Shown here: positions 22,742-33,942 of the stretch, one piece after another
Position numbering within the stretch: position 1 is the stretch's first letter
Layout of the letters: every line of letters begins with the position of its first letter
Assembly (NCBI GenBank): GCA_038496445.1
Contig: JALMLS010000579.1
Span: 62,001-126,000 of the forward strand
Direction: 5' to 3'
DNA: 64,000 nucleotides
Source: Trichosphaerium sp. ATCC 40318
Taxonomy: Eukaryota; Discosea; Flabellinia; Trichosidae
Notes under the pieces: model-generated
The model's database searches: none
Told to the model about the DNA's origin: nothing
What the model saw: the letters and a program-made list of their open reading frames with translations, nothing else
Position numbers and translations under genes: made by a program

Positions 22742-24854
22742 ATGGAGTCATGTCCGATCTTTGACGAAAGTATGGGTACAGAGAAGCTTCCTTGTAGTGA
22801 AACGACGGCTTCTCCTCGAATGGTACCAACAACGTCGTTTTTTGCCAAGTCACCGCGAAAGGAGTTACCTTCACCACTTTTAAACTTAAAACGGTTACCC
22901 AGTTACAAATTATGTACCAAAAAACGTAAATCACCTTCAAAATCCATCAACAAGCATCAAGATATACAAACAACACCTCCAGCCAAAAAACGGTTGAAAT
23001 TCGCAGAAGAAAACAATCAAAACGTAGAAAACATCTCTGACGCAAGCGTACGCTTTGTACTACGTATGTAGTTAACTTACAGAGGTTTTTAAAGAAGTCT
23101 AGATTACCTATTCCAACATATCACAAAAATCCAAAAAAACAGTTCATCCAAGCAAAGCAACAAATGGAACAAGAAGATAAACAGTATGCGTCGTTTCAGT
23201 CTCAGAGACTCATTTTGGTTTTTTTTCGTTTTTTTCAGAATTTTTTTTGTTTGTCACGTGTGCTTCACTTGTGTTGATTTAATTACAATTCAGAACAATG
23301 GCACTGCGTCAAGAATTTAAAAAGTATATTGTAACGTCTCCTACTAAAGTTGTAGTACCAGCAACTCAGGCGCCAATATTTGATAAAGAGAACCATCGTG
23401 GTCATCATGTCGAACGTGTCAATGTCAACAATATAAGGTTTCAACGTACGGAAGGGTTTTCACGTTATCTTTAACAGCTGACGCTATAACCAGGCCAATT
23501 TTTTCACTATGTCAATGACTTCAATGTTGACATAGGAGCTGGTATCGTCGTACGTGAAACTGTTTTTTTTCTGAGAAAAAAATTTGTAACATGACATGGT
23601 AGATGCTTGACGAGGTTTTTACTATGGATGAGATTGTCCAAATCGAAAAAAACGCACGAGCGTCATTTGAAAGCAGCTCTCATGGACTTCTAAAAGTTGA
23701 CTCGGTTGCTCAATTTCCATTGTATGTTCATCCCTTGCTTACCTTTTTTTTGTATTTGTCGCCTTATTACTGATACTTCGAACAGTAGAACAACTTTGTT
23801 TTATGGACACCACGAACAATATGTCAAAACAGCTGAGAGACAAAAAGGTGTATGGAACAATGTACCTGTCGAACCACTAGAACAATGGTAAAGATTTACT
23901 CATCCAGCTTTGCAGGTAATAATTTTTTTCTTTAAGGATGACAAAGATTACCGATAGATTAAAACGTATTGGTGTATTCACATCCAAAGATCCTGATACA
24001 GTGACAATTGATTACATAAAACCAGGAGGAACAATTCCGCCTCACGTCAGTAGTGCTGACTTTGAACCTCTGTACGTTTGAAACTCATATAGTTTTGTGA
24101 TAATCACTCACTTTTTTTTTTTAGTATTGCCTATGTGTGTCTATTCAAGTACGTCCATAATATCATTAGACAGTATGTATGTTGATCTAATATGTTATCT
24201 AGCGAAACGGTAGTCAGTTTCGGAGGTAAATACAACCGTGATAATGCATTAAATGGCAAGGACTCAGAAAATATTAAATTTACTGTTCCCATAAGTGTTG
24301 GCAGTGTTCTTGTTCTACACGGGCGGGCAGTTAACAGAGTACTATTTAGTATAACCCCAGGATCACCGCTAACAATCTAAACGCGTAGATAACACATTCA
24401 ATAGAGCCCTCGGACGTCAAACATCAAACAGCGACATTGTGTATTAGGTACAGAAAACTCACAACTTTTTTTTTACCAGTCTTGATGCGAGGCTTGAAAC
24501 ATAACGTTCAAAGTACATTTTCCTTGCGTTTCGAAGCTCCTTTTGGGCTATACAATCAAACTGTCGGAAATCAAATTACCCCGAAATCGGACTTTTTCTC
24601 AAACAATAATCCGACCGCCTGGATATTCGATTTTCACAAACTACAAAATGGCAAAAACTTACTATTTTTGGACTACAACATATTTTCTTAACTTATGGAT
24701 GCTTACATTGTATTGTTAATGTTATAGAGTTGTTGATAAATGGAGTAAGAATGCACTTGCCTACAAATCAAGAGAGAACAGCCCAACACAGAGCAAAATT
24801 GACCATTTCTATTCAACATCACCCGAAAAAACCCAAGGACTACCCAAAACGTGA
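22742..24854 (+). CDS. ALKBH5-like AlkB-family 2-oxoglutarate dioxygenase homologue, possible C-terminal PIP box
   Basis: ATG at 22742. A basic N-terminal exon (KKRKSPSKS, TPPAKKRLKF) suggests nuclear location. Later exons read FFHYVNDFNVDIGAGI, VFTMDEIVQIEKNARASFES, FPFSRTTLFYGHHEQYVKTA and WMTKITDRLKRIGVFTS. The core is VTIDYIKPGGTIPPHVSSAD, then IAYVCLF and VGSVLVLHGRAVNR. Removing an intron at about 24338-24385 restores ITHSIEPSDVKHQTATLCI, matching ALKBH5 ITHCIRPQD and keeping the second iron-binding His. The first motif reads H-V-S where HxD is expected. At 24447 a donor can join in phase to an exon at 24728 that ends with SPTQSKIDHFYSTSP, a PIP-box-like motif. A nearer acceptor at 24478 would instead give a short end (LDARLET) with stop at 24504. 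AlkB proteins demethylate RNA or DNA bases; activity here is doubtful. Confidence 0.7.
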
Positions 24855-25634
24855 ATAGAGCCATGGTATCTTACCATGGCGGTTCTTTTAGTGTAAATTA
24901 ACCAATTCGTCTTGTAAAAAACCGGTACTTTTTTGGAACAACATGTACTTTAGTAAAACTGTTTAAACAAACCATCCACATCGTAGATACGCTTGAACTA
25001 CATTTGATATGCTCCACACGTTTCTTTTTTGGGCGGAAAATGCTTAAAAGGGATGATATCGGTATTTGTATTATACTCATTTGTTTAACTCGTAGTTTCA
25101 ATTTCGGGCCTTTTGTGGAACACGCAAGGAAAAAAAGAACTACCTTTTTGGAATAATTAGGTCAAAAACAGTCTCTAGTCCTTTACTGCAATAGCAACAA
25201 CAGCAAGACGCTATGTCGGCTATTCACAACAACAATAAGCGTGTCTACAGTACTTCAACATACAATTGCACTAACAAGTACGTTAATACTCCATCAACAA
25301 CGCCTAAAACGCCCGTGTTCTATTTCAAACAGTCAAAATAGACTGTAAAAGAACGCAAGTTGCAAAAATTTGGGTAATACAACAGTTTGTACCATAAAAA
25401 GTTCGGGCTGTCTCGGGGTTGTACGAGAAAGTACGCATAGAGTAGTTTTCCAACAGAGGGAGAAACAGTAAAACCGATCGCTTTCTGATCGTTTTTTTAC
25501 GCTCAGTGCAACCTCATTCGCTCAGAATTGATACTGAAACATGTTTAAGGGCGAACAGTTTCCTTTAAATCCAAAAACAGACCATTTTTTGGTTTTCGGA
25601 AGATAGAAACAGTTTTTTCGGTTTTTTTTACAAT
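24855..25634. other. intergenic, with one short open frame
   Basis: About 780 bases between the AlkB-like gene and the MORN-variant gene. A 42-codon frame with an ATG at 25213 and a stop at 25341 (start MSAIHNNNKR, end TPKTPVFYFKQSK) could be a small gene, an exon or chance. An ATG at 25541 may belong to a 5' exon of the next gene. Nothing else is recognised. Confidence 0.35.
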
Positions 25635-26471
25635 TTGTCTGACCTTACATTTAGTGGCCTTCACTGCCTTGCTGGTCTACCTAAAGGCGTCCAAAGCGAG
25701 ATATATAACTTAGACGATAGAATACATAACATATGGCCGAAATTATGCCGCGTTCTAGCCGTGTGTTCCCGATATACGCCAACTTTACAAAGAAACGGGA
25801 CATTTAAGAAATTTTACCAAAACGATCAAATCAAGACTTTGACGAATTACAAGTCGAATACACGACATGGAAAGCGTATGACATGGTATCCAGATGGTAC
25901 TACTAGAAGCTCATTATCTTACAAGGCCGGTAAGCTTAACGGTAGTCATGTATGTTGGTATTCAAACGGACAAATTGAAAAAAAATGTTGCTTCAAATTA
26001 GGAAAACTTGAAGGTCCTCACGTGCAATGGTTCAAAGACGGACAAATGAGAACAGAAGGGACATATATAAATGATATGATAGAAGGTCCTTATAGGATAT
26101 GGCACGCAAATGGAGAGCTACAAGCTCTTCATTCATGTAAAAATAGTCAAATCGAAGGAGAATACAAATACTGGCATAAGAACGGTCAGTTAGCCTTTCA
26201 TATATTCTGTAAGGATGGTAAGATAGAAGGTCAGTATAAGGAATGGCATATAAACGGTAATCTGTGGAAAGTATGTTTCTACAAGAGCGATAAGATTGAT
26301 GGAGAATATCGTATGTGGCATGTCAATGGGCAGCTTTGGAAGCATTGTTATTACAAGAATGGTGTACTAGAAGGTGAGTATAAAGGGTGGCATGACAATG
26401 GAAGGTTATGGAAGCATTGTTTCTATAAGAGAGGCAAGCAAGCTAGTGTTATCTCAGCGACCTATTGTTAA
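25635..26471 (+). CDS. MORN-variant (YwqK-like) repeat protein with F-box-like N-terminus
   Basis: The N-terminal part (LAGLPKGVQSEIYNLDDRIH, NIWPKLCRVLAVCSRY) resembles the F-box-like head of the related gene at 43607. After it come about eight tandem units of roughly 22-24 residues with the pattern G-x-W-x-x-N/D-G-x-L-x-x-x-x-x-Y-K-x-G-K-x-x-G: TWYPDGTTRSSLSYKAGKLN, CWYSNGQIEKKCCFKLGKLE, QWFKDGQMRTEGTYINDMIE, EWHINGNLWKVCFYKSDKID, and so on. This is the MORN_2 pattern seen in bacterial YwqK-type antitoxins and in many protists. The function in eukaryotes is unknown; ubiquitin-ligase adaptor is inferred only from the F-box-like head. The frame is open from 25635 but has no ATG before about 25879, so an upstream exon (candidate ATG 25541) is likely and the true start is unresolved. 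Confidence 0.68.
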   Translation: MSDLTFSGLHCLAGLPKGVQSEIYNLDDRIHNIWPKLCRVLAVCSRYTPTLQRNGTFKKFYQNDQIKTLTNYKSNTRHGKRMTWYPDGTTRSSLSYKAGKLNGSHVCWYSNGQIEKKCCFKLGKLEGPHVQWFKDGQMRTEGTYINDMIEGPYRIWHANGELQALHSCKNSQIEGEYKYWHKNGQLAFHIFCKDGKIEGQYKEWHINGNLWKVCFYKSDKIDGEYRMWHVNGQLWKHCYYKNGVLEGEYKGWHDNGRLWKHCFYKRGKQASVISATYC

Positions 26472-26769
26472 ATAAAATAAAAAACTATACTTCAAGAATT
26501 CGCGTAACGATAGCTCCTGGCTTGTTTCTGAGCGCTCTAGGTTCAATTCTTTATATCTGTAACAGTCAGCAAGGCCTGAGTAGAATTGTGAATTAAACAT
26601 CAGCACAATGGGAGCTGTTCTCCTACTAATAGGCTCAACAAAACAAAAATATGTGAAGAATCAAAACGCGAAGTGACGCGACTTTTTTAGGAGACATTTT
26701 TATTGATTTAATTGAAAGATACCCAAACACAGTTAAAAAGATCACCTTCAACTCTTTAAACAACGCCTT

Positions 26770-29086
26770 ATGATACTTATTTTAAGTATAACGCTATTAT
26801 GTGTGTTTATAGCGCTTACGGTTCATAAGAACTGGAAAAAACGCTCTTTAAACCTCCCGCCTAGCCCAATTAGTATCCCTCTGATCGGTCACCTCCATCT
26901 ATGGACAGATCCAAAGAAAATGGTAGAGTACGTCCCCAGAGCGTTTAAAAAATTGCGGTTTGCATATTTAAAGCATCGCCATCTTTGGTAGTTGACTTCT
27001 ACTAGAATTAAAGCTATTTGTATTTTATTTCCAGTTTTGCCTTAAAAGCACTTAAAATACGTTTAGGACAGCTATGATGTATTCCAAGACTCTTGGTGGT
27101 ATATTTAGTATGAATTTTGGAGCTAAAACAGTACGTCAAGCAAGAACTCACAAACCGTTAGATCCAAAATTTTTTTCTGCTACTTCTTTTTTGGGATTGC
27201 TTTTTTCCTTCACGTGCTTTGAACCCAAATTGGTTATAATGCTTTTTTATTGTACCTGAAGTAATTCAAACCGTATTTGTTGATAGTTTTTCGAACTTCG
27301 TAGTTTTCTGGAGTGCAACCGTTTCATCACGTGATTAACCGTTTTTAGATGGTATTTATCGCTGATCCTGATCTTATTAAAGAAGCTGCAACAAAGCATC
27401 GTCAGTTACTTTCGGACAGGTAAGTTAACGATAAGTGGCACGGTAGACTTACTGGAATATAGACCTGTTAATGATTTTCTGGCTTTGAGAATGATATACT
27501 CAACAGATATGAAAGGAGGTAAGATATTAACCCCACAATCAGCTTCATACTCATCTCCTTTGTAGCTTGTGTTATGTCTGATCACAATGACTACCATAGC
27601 AACTACAGGACGCTGTTCAAAAAAGAGTTCGTATCAGGAGAAGGCATGAAGGTAACAAGGTTTCAACAAAAACGTAAATTTCTCACTTTGTTGTAGACTA
27701 TGATGCCAATTATAAACTATGAGATCACAGAGGCATTGAATAACTTACGAGAAAGTTCAGAATCAGGAGAAGTCGTATCAGCCAGTGATGTTTCTTACAG
27801 ATTGACGTTTAATATGATTTCTAAAACACTTTTCAATACACGTGCTTACAAACACGAAGACAAAGATATTGCTGATATATTTGAAATCACACATCAGATT
27901 GTAGAAGAGTCTTTAGTTCCGTTTCTACAAGACTTGTTCCCAGGATGCTCCATATTAGATCAAAAACGAGTGAGTACCTATTTTCCAAAAAACAGAATGG
28001 TTCTTTTTGTTTGGTTGCTCAAGCCTCTAACGTTCCTTTAAGGAAAACAAATTTAAAAAGACGATTGAGGAACGAGATAGGTTGTACAGAAAAGTGATTA
28101 GGCAAGCACGTGATACACATGTTAAGGGAGGAAAAAGACACTGGCTTGATATTATCTTTAATACTATGCCTGAAATTACAGAGGACCAATTAGTTGCCTT
28201 ACTTGTCGATATTATAGCTGCAGGTTTTGACACCACTGCCCATGGATTACAGACGTAAGTATACCAACCTCTTACAATCAATCTTTTTTACATAATAACG
28301 TACTCTAGCGCTGTAACCATGCTTGCAAAATATCCAAAAATTCAATCTGAGCTACGACAAGCATTGAAAGGAATGCATATTCCATCCATGGACCTAAAGG
28401 TAAGCACAGCGTCCTTTCATCAAATGAAATACCACAAGCTATAAAAACTCATTTCAGGAATAAATTCTGCACATACAGCTTGTTGCTATGTCTTACTAGT
28501 TTATAGGACTTACAAGCAATACCATATCTAAAGAATTTTATACAAGAAGTGTTCAGGTTCAAGCCTATATCTCCAATGTTGGTACCACATAAGGCAAGAG
28601 ATAATGTAAATATGGCAGGGTATACTATACCTAAAGGCGTATGTTACTCCTTATCTTGTTTCTTCTTAAATTTTCTCATTTTTTTCTTGAAGGCTGTTGT
28701 GTATCTTGTACATCACAGTGAATGCTATAATGATAAATGGAATAATCCTTCAGAGTTCAATCCAAAGAGATGGGAAGATCCTGCATGTAACATTAACCCT
28801 TTTGGGTAAGTAACACAAGAAAGAGCAAATTGTGAAGCAAAAACACATTTCTGGGAAAAGTTATTGAACATTCTTTACTAACATGCTGTATAGTCAAGGT
28901 ATCAGAAGATGTCCAGGAGAGCGTATCGGTAAAACTCTCTTGTATACAGCAGTAGCTTCTTATGTAAGATATTTCACGTGGACTGAAACAGAAACACCAA
29001 ACTCTACAGCATTTGAGTTTTCTTCAATTCATAAGTTTGCTACAGAACCAAAATTCTATGTTTCAAAAGTTGACACAACCACATGA
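26770..29086 (+). CDS. cytochrome P450 monooxygenase
   Basis: ATG at 26770. The N-terminal hydrophobic anchor (ILILSITLLCVFIALTV) and the Pro-rich LNLPPSPISIPLIGHLHLW are typical of microsomal P450s. Downstream exons carry the I-helix AGFDTTAHG (about 28220), the K-helix ExxR in FIQEVFRFKP (about 28540), FNPKRW (about 28760) and the haem loop: INPFG joined across an intron at 28806-28893 to QGIRRCPGERIGKTL, giving F-G-x-G-I-R-x-C-P-G with the cysteine ligand. The gene ends at 29086 (KFYVSKVDTTT). All key motifs are intact, so it should be an active haem-thiolate oxygenase in the ER. The substrate is unknown. About nine introns; one at about 27421-27600 is longer than the rest. Confidence 0.88.
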
Positions 29087-29382
29087 TGATGGAGATGCGC
29101 CTCCAATCAGTACCACAAAAAATCTAAATAACCTTTGGTTAGTACCATTGTTGTACTGTGATGCACAAATAAACGAATAGTAATCAGCAAAATCGATCTA
29201 ATACACGTGACCAAAATGCTGAGAATGTGTCCACCAAACGATGTTCAGTCTTGCGCAGATACTACCTGCAAACTATGGTACCAAGCATGCCACTTGTTGG
29301 CATTGTTCTCAAAAAAATCTGGGCATTGCCAAGGTTGGTACTACTTGTCATTTATTTAGTGAGTACATTCATTGATTAACCT

Positions 29383-30201
29383 TTAAACATGTGAACTAGT
29401 TATTTTTACACTTGAGCTTGGTCCTCTTATCGTTACAAGCAACCTCCAGTTTCCAGTTGGAATAGTAATAGCACGAAATTGTTCGTTATGTTCAACACCA
29501 AGTGTGTTACCGAGGATGCTCAAGGTCACTTGATCTCCAATAAAATTAACACCTTTTGGAGCGCTCTTTATCCCTTGTTTATACTCATTGTTGCCGTACC
29601 AGCCATAAAAAGAAGGCAAGAAATACGGGCTTTTAGCATCTAAAAACCTATCCTTTTCATAATCGTTTAGAATGCCCACACACAACAGGTAGTTGCCAAG
29701 GTTTCTGTCGATCTTTAATTTCCAAGTCACTCTCCTGTAAACATTCGTTCCAAGTAAGTTGTGTACCTCTGTGAGGATATATGTCCTATATGAGAGCAAC
29801 TCAATCTGTGAGCGCGTGGTATATTGCTTGGAGAATGTGTCTAAACTGAGCTTTGTTATCTTGGAAAGACCTAAGAAGTCTACAAGGTTCGCGAACTCTT
29901 CATCTCTGCTACAAGAAGCGAAGGTTGTGGAGATTTCTCTTGAACTCTTCTTTTGCCTGGCAGAAGATCTGAGCACTCTTAAAATTAAGGTAAAGTAATC
30001 TGGGTCAAAGTCCAGGAAGATAGTGCCGTTCTTGTCACGATTATGCTTGTTCCATCGTCCGTTGAACATAATTTCGAGAAAAGAGCCGGGAACACTACAA
30101 AGAGTACGTCTAGTTGTAGTAAAGAGCTTACCACCAATGTTTAACTCTATAATATCGTCATTTGTATCTTCAATAGCCTCGTTTTCTTTCTGTTGTGCCA
30201 T
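29383..30201 (-). CDS. BTB/T1 (potassium-channel tetramerisation type) domain protein
   Basis: A single exon in which the best start is the ATG at 30201 (MAQQKENEAIEDTNDDIIEL). A frame upstream of it also stays open but looks like 5' untranslated sequence. Residues about 16-120 form a T1-type BTB domain: LNIGGKLFTTTRRTLCSVPG, FLEIMFNGRWNKHNRDKNGT and IFLDFDPDYFTLILRVLR. These are the marks of KCTD proteins, which build Cullin-3 ubiquitin-ligase adaptors or other oligomers. The C-terminal 150 residues (FYGWYGNNEYKQG, GDQVTLSILGNTLGVEHNEQ, ITIPTGNWRLLVTI) look beta-rich and recall a SPRY-like or similar sandwich, but this is not firm. No membrane segment is present, so it is not a channel. Confidence 0.8.
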   Translation of the reverse strand: MAQQKENEAIEDTNDDIIELNIGGKLFTTTRRTLCSVPGSFLEIMFNGRWNKHNRDKNGTIFLDFDPDYFTLILRVLRSSARQKKSSREISTTFASCSRDEEFANLVDFLGLSKITKLSLDTFSKQYTTRSQIELLSYRTYILTEVHNLLGTNVYRRVTWKLKIDRNLGNYLLCVGILNDYEKDRFLDAKSPYFLPSFYGWYGNNEYKQGIKSAPKGVNFIGDQVTLSILGNTLGVEHNEQFRAITIPTGNWRLLVTIRGPSSSVKITSSHV

Positions 30202-30692
30202 TTGTAAGATTGAGTTTATTTGGGGTTTTGTGTTTGCGTTGGAGTTCTTTTTCTCAGTGCTCCCACAGTGGACTAAGTTGTTTGGTACAAAAATAATTAT
30301 GTTTTTTAGTTTTATCACGTGACTTTGTTGATTCGTGGTTTTGATAAGCAAATCAAAGTACTATTAAAGAACAGTGGTGGGCTTGCACTGACATCACCTG
30401 CACAGGACTAGAACATTGTTTGATGGACACATTCTCAGTAATTGTGGTTGGCCATTGAAAGTAGACTTTTTTTATTATTTTGCCTTTCTCACCATCTAAA
30501 AAGGTATGTACAAATTTTGATAAATGCCTTTGCGTAACAGAGGAGTAGTGAAGTTGCGTATGGGATCTTGAGGTAGAGAAAAAAAATAGAAGAAAGAGCA
30601 TAACACCAAACCAATGCGTAAAAAAATTTGGGCTGATTTTTTTGGTGTTTTTCTTTTCCTCTTTTTTTTCCCTGTTGTTGTTGTTGTGTTGT
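30202..30692. other. intergenic with a TCACGTGA palindrome
   Basis: About 490 bases between the stop codon of the SDHA gene and the start of the BTB gene, both on the minus strand. TCACGTGA lies at 30315-30322, about 115 bases upstream of the BTB start codon. No exon is recognised. Confidence 0.4.
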
Positions 30693-33600
30693 TTAATACA
30701 CACGCTTGAATGGTGCAACGTGCTTCATCTCATCATCAAGAGGTTGGTCATGAACTGGTCTGTAGTCGAGTTTGACACTACCATCTTTGTTAAGGTAGGA
30801 CAAAGTGTGTTTCATCCAGTTTTCGTCGTCACGTTCCTATAACAATCAGTAAGAAAAACAAAAACTTATTGACTCGTTAACACCAACAAAAAACCAACAA
30901 GAACGAAAACACCAACTGAGAGAAGCGAACACAGACCCCTCAGTTAACAAGTCTTTGCAAAAAAAAAAATTTCTGTTGATCAACATGACGTACAGTGAAA
31001 TCTTCACGGGCATGAGCACCACGAGATTCTTTTCTGTTGTATGCAGAATGCATGGTTAAACGAGCGTTAACCATAAGATTTTGAAGTGCGAGAGAATCGA
31101 TAAGATCAGTGTTCCTAAACAGAAGACCATAAGAATAAGAAAAAGCAAAAAAAACGGTGAACATACCATGTACGAGAACGATCGTATGTTTTAATATCCT
31201 TGAGTTTCTCCCAGCATTCATCAATCTTCTTAACACCCTCAGCCATAACTTCTTCATTCCTAAGTCATTAATGTAAGTAACAAGAAGTTGAAAAAAAATG
31301 GAAACAAACCAAAGTTTGCTTTCAAAAAAAAAAAATTACCTGAATACAGCACAGTGATTTTGCATAGTACGTTGCATGTCATCACGGATATCAGCTGTAG
31401 GTGTATTTCCCTTGGAGTTAAGGAGGCTATCCAAATTGGCAATACTCTCTTCTCCAGTGCTAGCCTTCAAAGGTTTATGAGTCTCACCTGGCTTCATGAG
31501 TTCAGCGACTCTAATTAAAAACATTAGAAAAAATGAAACAAAAGGAAGAACAAACCTCAAAGCAGTAGCTCTGCCGAATACGACAATATCAAGCAAAGAG
31601 TTAGCGCCAAGTCTGTTGGCACCATGTACACTAGGTACAGCAGCTTCACCGGCAGCTAAGACACCAGGAATAACAGTATCTGGGCTAGCATCCTATATTA
31701 AAAAAAAAGTAAGTCTCTTTATACCGGACTTCGTTTCCGGAGTTAATACTTACAGTCTTTGTGAGACACTCGCCAAGATGATTAGTTGGGATACCACCCA
31801 TATTGTAGTGAACAGTAGGGAGGACAGGAATAGGATCTTTGTTGACATCAACACCTAGAAAAAAAAAACTTAGAGACCGGAAAAATGTCGGAGAAATAAC
31901 AGGTTTCATAGACAACAAAACATACCAGAAAAGATCTTAGCTGTCTCGGAAATACCAGGAAGACGTTCAGCAAGATGCTCTAAAAAAACCGTTAAATTAT
32001 TTCTACATACGTAATAACTAAAAGTGTAAAAAAGAAAAAAAAATAAATAGAAATAAATAAGTAGAACTCTTTCAACAAAAGCTGTACCTTTTGGAAGATG
32101 GCTGAGGTTCAATAAGATGTGGTCTTTACGTGGTCCAACACCTCTACCTTCCCTATAAAAATATGTCAGACTCATACAACGACATAGAAATTCATCAAAA
32201 CGTACATAATCTCAATAGTCATTGATCTAGATACAACATCACGACTGGCCAAATCCTTGGCTGTAGGAGCATAACGTTCCATGAAACGTTCTCCATCGCT
32301 GTTGAGTAGGTAACCACCTTCTCCTCTGGCACCTTCAGTGATCAAACAACCAACACCGTATACACCAGTAGGGTGAAATTGAACGAATTCCATATCTTGC
32401 ATTGGGAATCCAGCACGGGCCAACATGGCGTTTCCGTCACCAGTACAAGAGTGTGCAGATGTGCAAGAGAAGTAAGCACGTCCATAACCCTACGAGAATA
32501 CAAGTCAGATCGATTTCTAAGAGTGTAAAACAACCCTCTCTTGAAAAGAAACGAAAATTTTAACGAAATTATCAAAAATATTTGCTCTGAGGTTCACGTA
32601 CGCCTGTAGCGAGGATAGTTTGGTGGGACCTGAATCTGTGTAGGGATCCATCTTCAATATTCATGGCAAGAACACCACGTACAACGCCATCTTCAACAAG
32701 AAGATCTAAAGCGAAATATTCTACAAAAAACTTGCAGTCATGTTTGACAGCTTGACCGTATAGTGTATGTAATAAAGCATGACCTGTACGATCAGCAGCA
32801 CATGCAGTACGCATAGCTTGACCACCTAGAAGCGAAAGAAAATCAGTAAAAAAAGAATATCCAGAAATTTATTTCGTAAGACGGGATAAAACGGAATCCC
32901 CTTCCTTTGTAGGTTCGGAAATGCGGTTAGTACCTTTGCCGTATTCTAAGCTTTGTCCGCCAAAAGCACGTTGATAGATTTTACCATCCTTTGTGCGGGA
33001 AAATGGTACACCATAGTGCTCTAACTCAACGACAGCGCGAGGAGCCTCTCTAACATGGTTTCGTAAGATTAAGGTATTTTTTTCTTGTGAGTTTTTTTTG
33101 GCTTACCTGCACATGTATTGAATAGCATCTTGATCACCGAGCCAATCCGAACCTATACGAAATGAGTCGCGAAGTTTTAATTTTGAAGAAAACTAAATTC
33201 AATTGTTTTTTAGCGCTTATATTAAAGTATTGAACACGCTATTAGCATGCATACAGTTTGTAAGCGGAAGTAAGAAAATACGTAAGCTTTACCTTTAACA
33301 GTGTCATACGCATGCCAACGCCAATCATCTTCTGACATGTTACCCAAAGCAGCGTTTACACCACCCTTTACGTCAAATTAACAAAAATGAAGATAATGAA
33401 TTAACAAGTCACTAACTTGTGCGGCTACTGTGTGAGATCTAGTTGGGAAGAGTTTGGTAATACAAGCTGTAGAGTATCCTTCTTCTACCAAACCTACTAC
33501 TGCTCGCAAACCGGCGCCACCGGCTCCAACTACAAGCGCATCGTATGAATGATCAACGACGGTGTATTTGCTCGATATTTGTGACTATACGATCATTACC

Positions 33601-33765
33601 AAAAAACAATTGAATTTAACAAACCTGTGGGTCTTTTGATACTTCTGGGGTTGATTTAGCGATAACATCTCTAGGTGCTACTGATTTATGGAAAGCACGC
33701 TTGGTCTGTCTGTGTCTGACAGCACTTGTTTGTAATTTGGTACCGTAACGAAGGCCACGCAACAT
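30693..33765 (-). CDS. SDHA: succinate dehydrogenase flavoprotein subunit (mitochondrial complex II)
   Basis: A dozen or so short introns. ATG at 33765 begins [20 protein letters not shown], an Arg-rich, acid-free mitochondrial presequence. Then follow the FAD-binding [37 protein letters not shown] with the His that binds FAD covalently, [52 protein letters not shown] with the catalytic Arg region, [34 protein letters not shown] and REDF. The C-terminus [19 protein letters not shown], then [13 protein letters not shown], ends with [11 protein letters not shown] and TAA at 30693. The enzyme oxidises succinate to fumarate and passes electrons to ubiquinone. Every expected block is present and no damage is seen. 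Among the best identified genes in the window. Confidence 0.93.
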
Positions 33766-33942
33766 ATTAGGTTTTCTCGTTTCTACTTTATGCTCGCTTA
33801 TGCAGTTAAGCTGCTTTCTTTGCAAGTCAAAACTACAGGCTAATTTATTTACCCGTTACCTAGGAAAGGCGTATTACCTACTACGAAATTATACAACGTA
33901 CTCTTATTCACAAGAGCATCTTTTTGGTACATATACAAACTT
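33766..33942. promoter_or_regulatory. divergent promoter region between SDHA and an F-box gene
   Basis: Only 177 bases separate the two start codons, so both promoters must lie here. No TATA-like box stands out. Confidence 0.4.

Noticed and set aside
24192-24380. AlkB-like frame ending after VLFSITPGSPLTI, suggesting a truncated enzyme lacking the second His
   Set aside because: A GTACTA...GCGTAG intron at about 24338-24385 can be removed in phase and restores ITHSIEPSD, so the apparent truncation is read-through into an intron.
25635-26471. Bacterial toxin-antitoxin gene acquired by transfer, because the repeats resemble the YwqK antitoxin family
   Set aside because: No partner toxin nearby, a paralogue has an intron and an F-box-like head, and the base composition matches the neighbours; a protist family is simpler.
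29383-30351. Longer BTB protein starting at 30351
   Set aside because: The extra 50 residues are Asn/Lys/Ile-rich like untranslated sequence, and the ATG at 30201 directly precedes the acidic leader usual before T1 domains.
30353-30842. Open frames on both strands near the SDHA stop codon
   Set aside because: They overlap the true SDHA last exon ([14 protein letters not shown]...FKRVY) or T-rich flanking sequence and show no protein-like composition.
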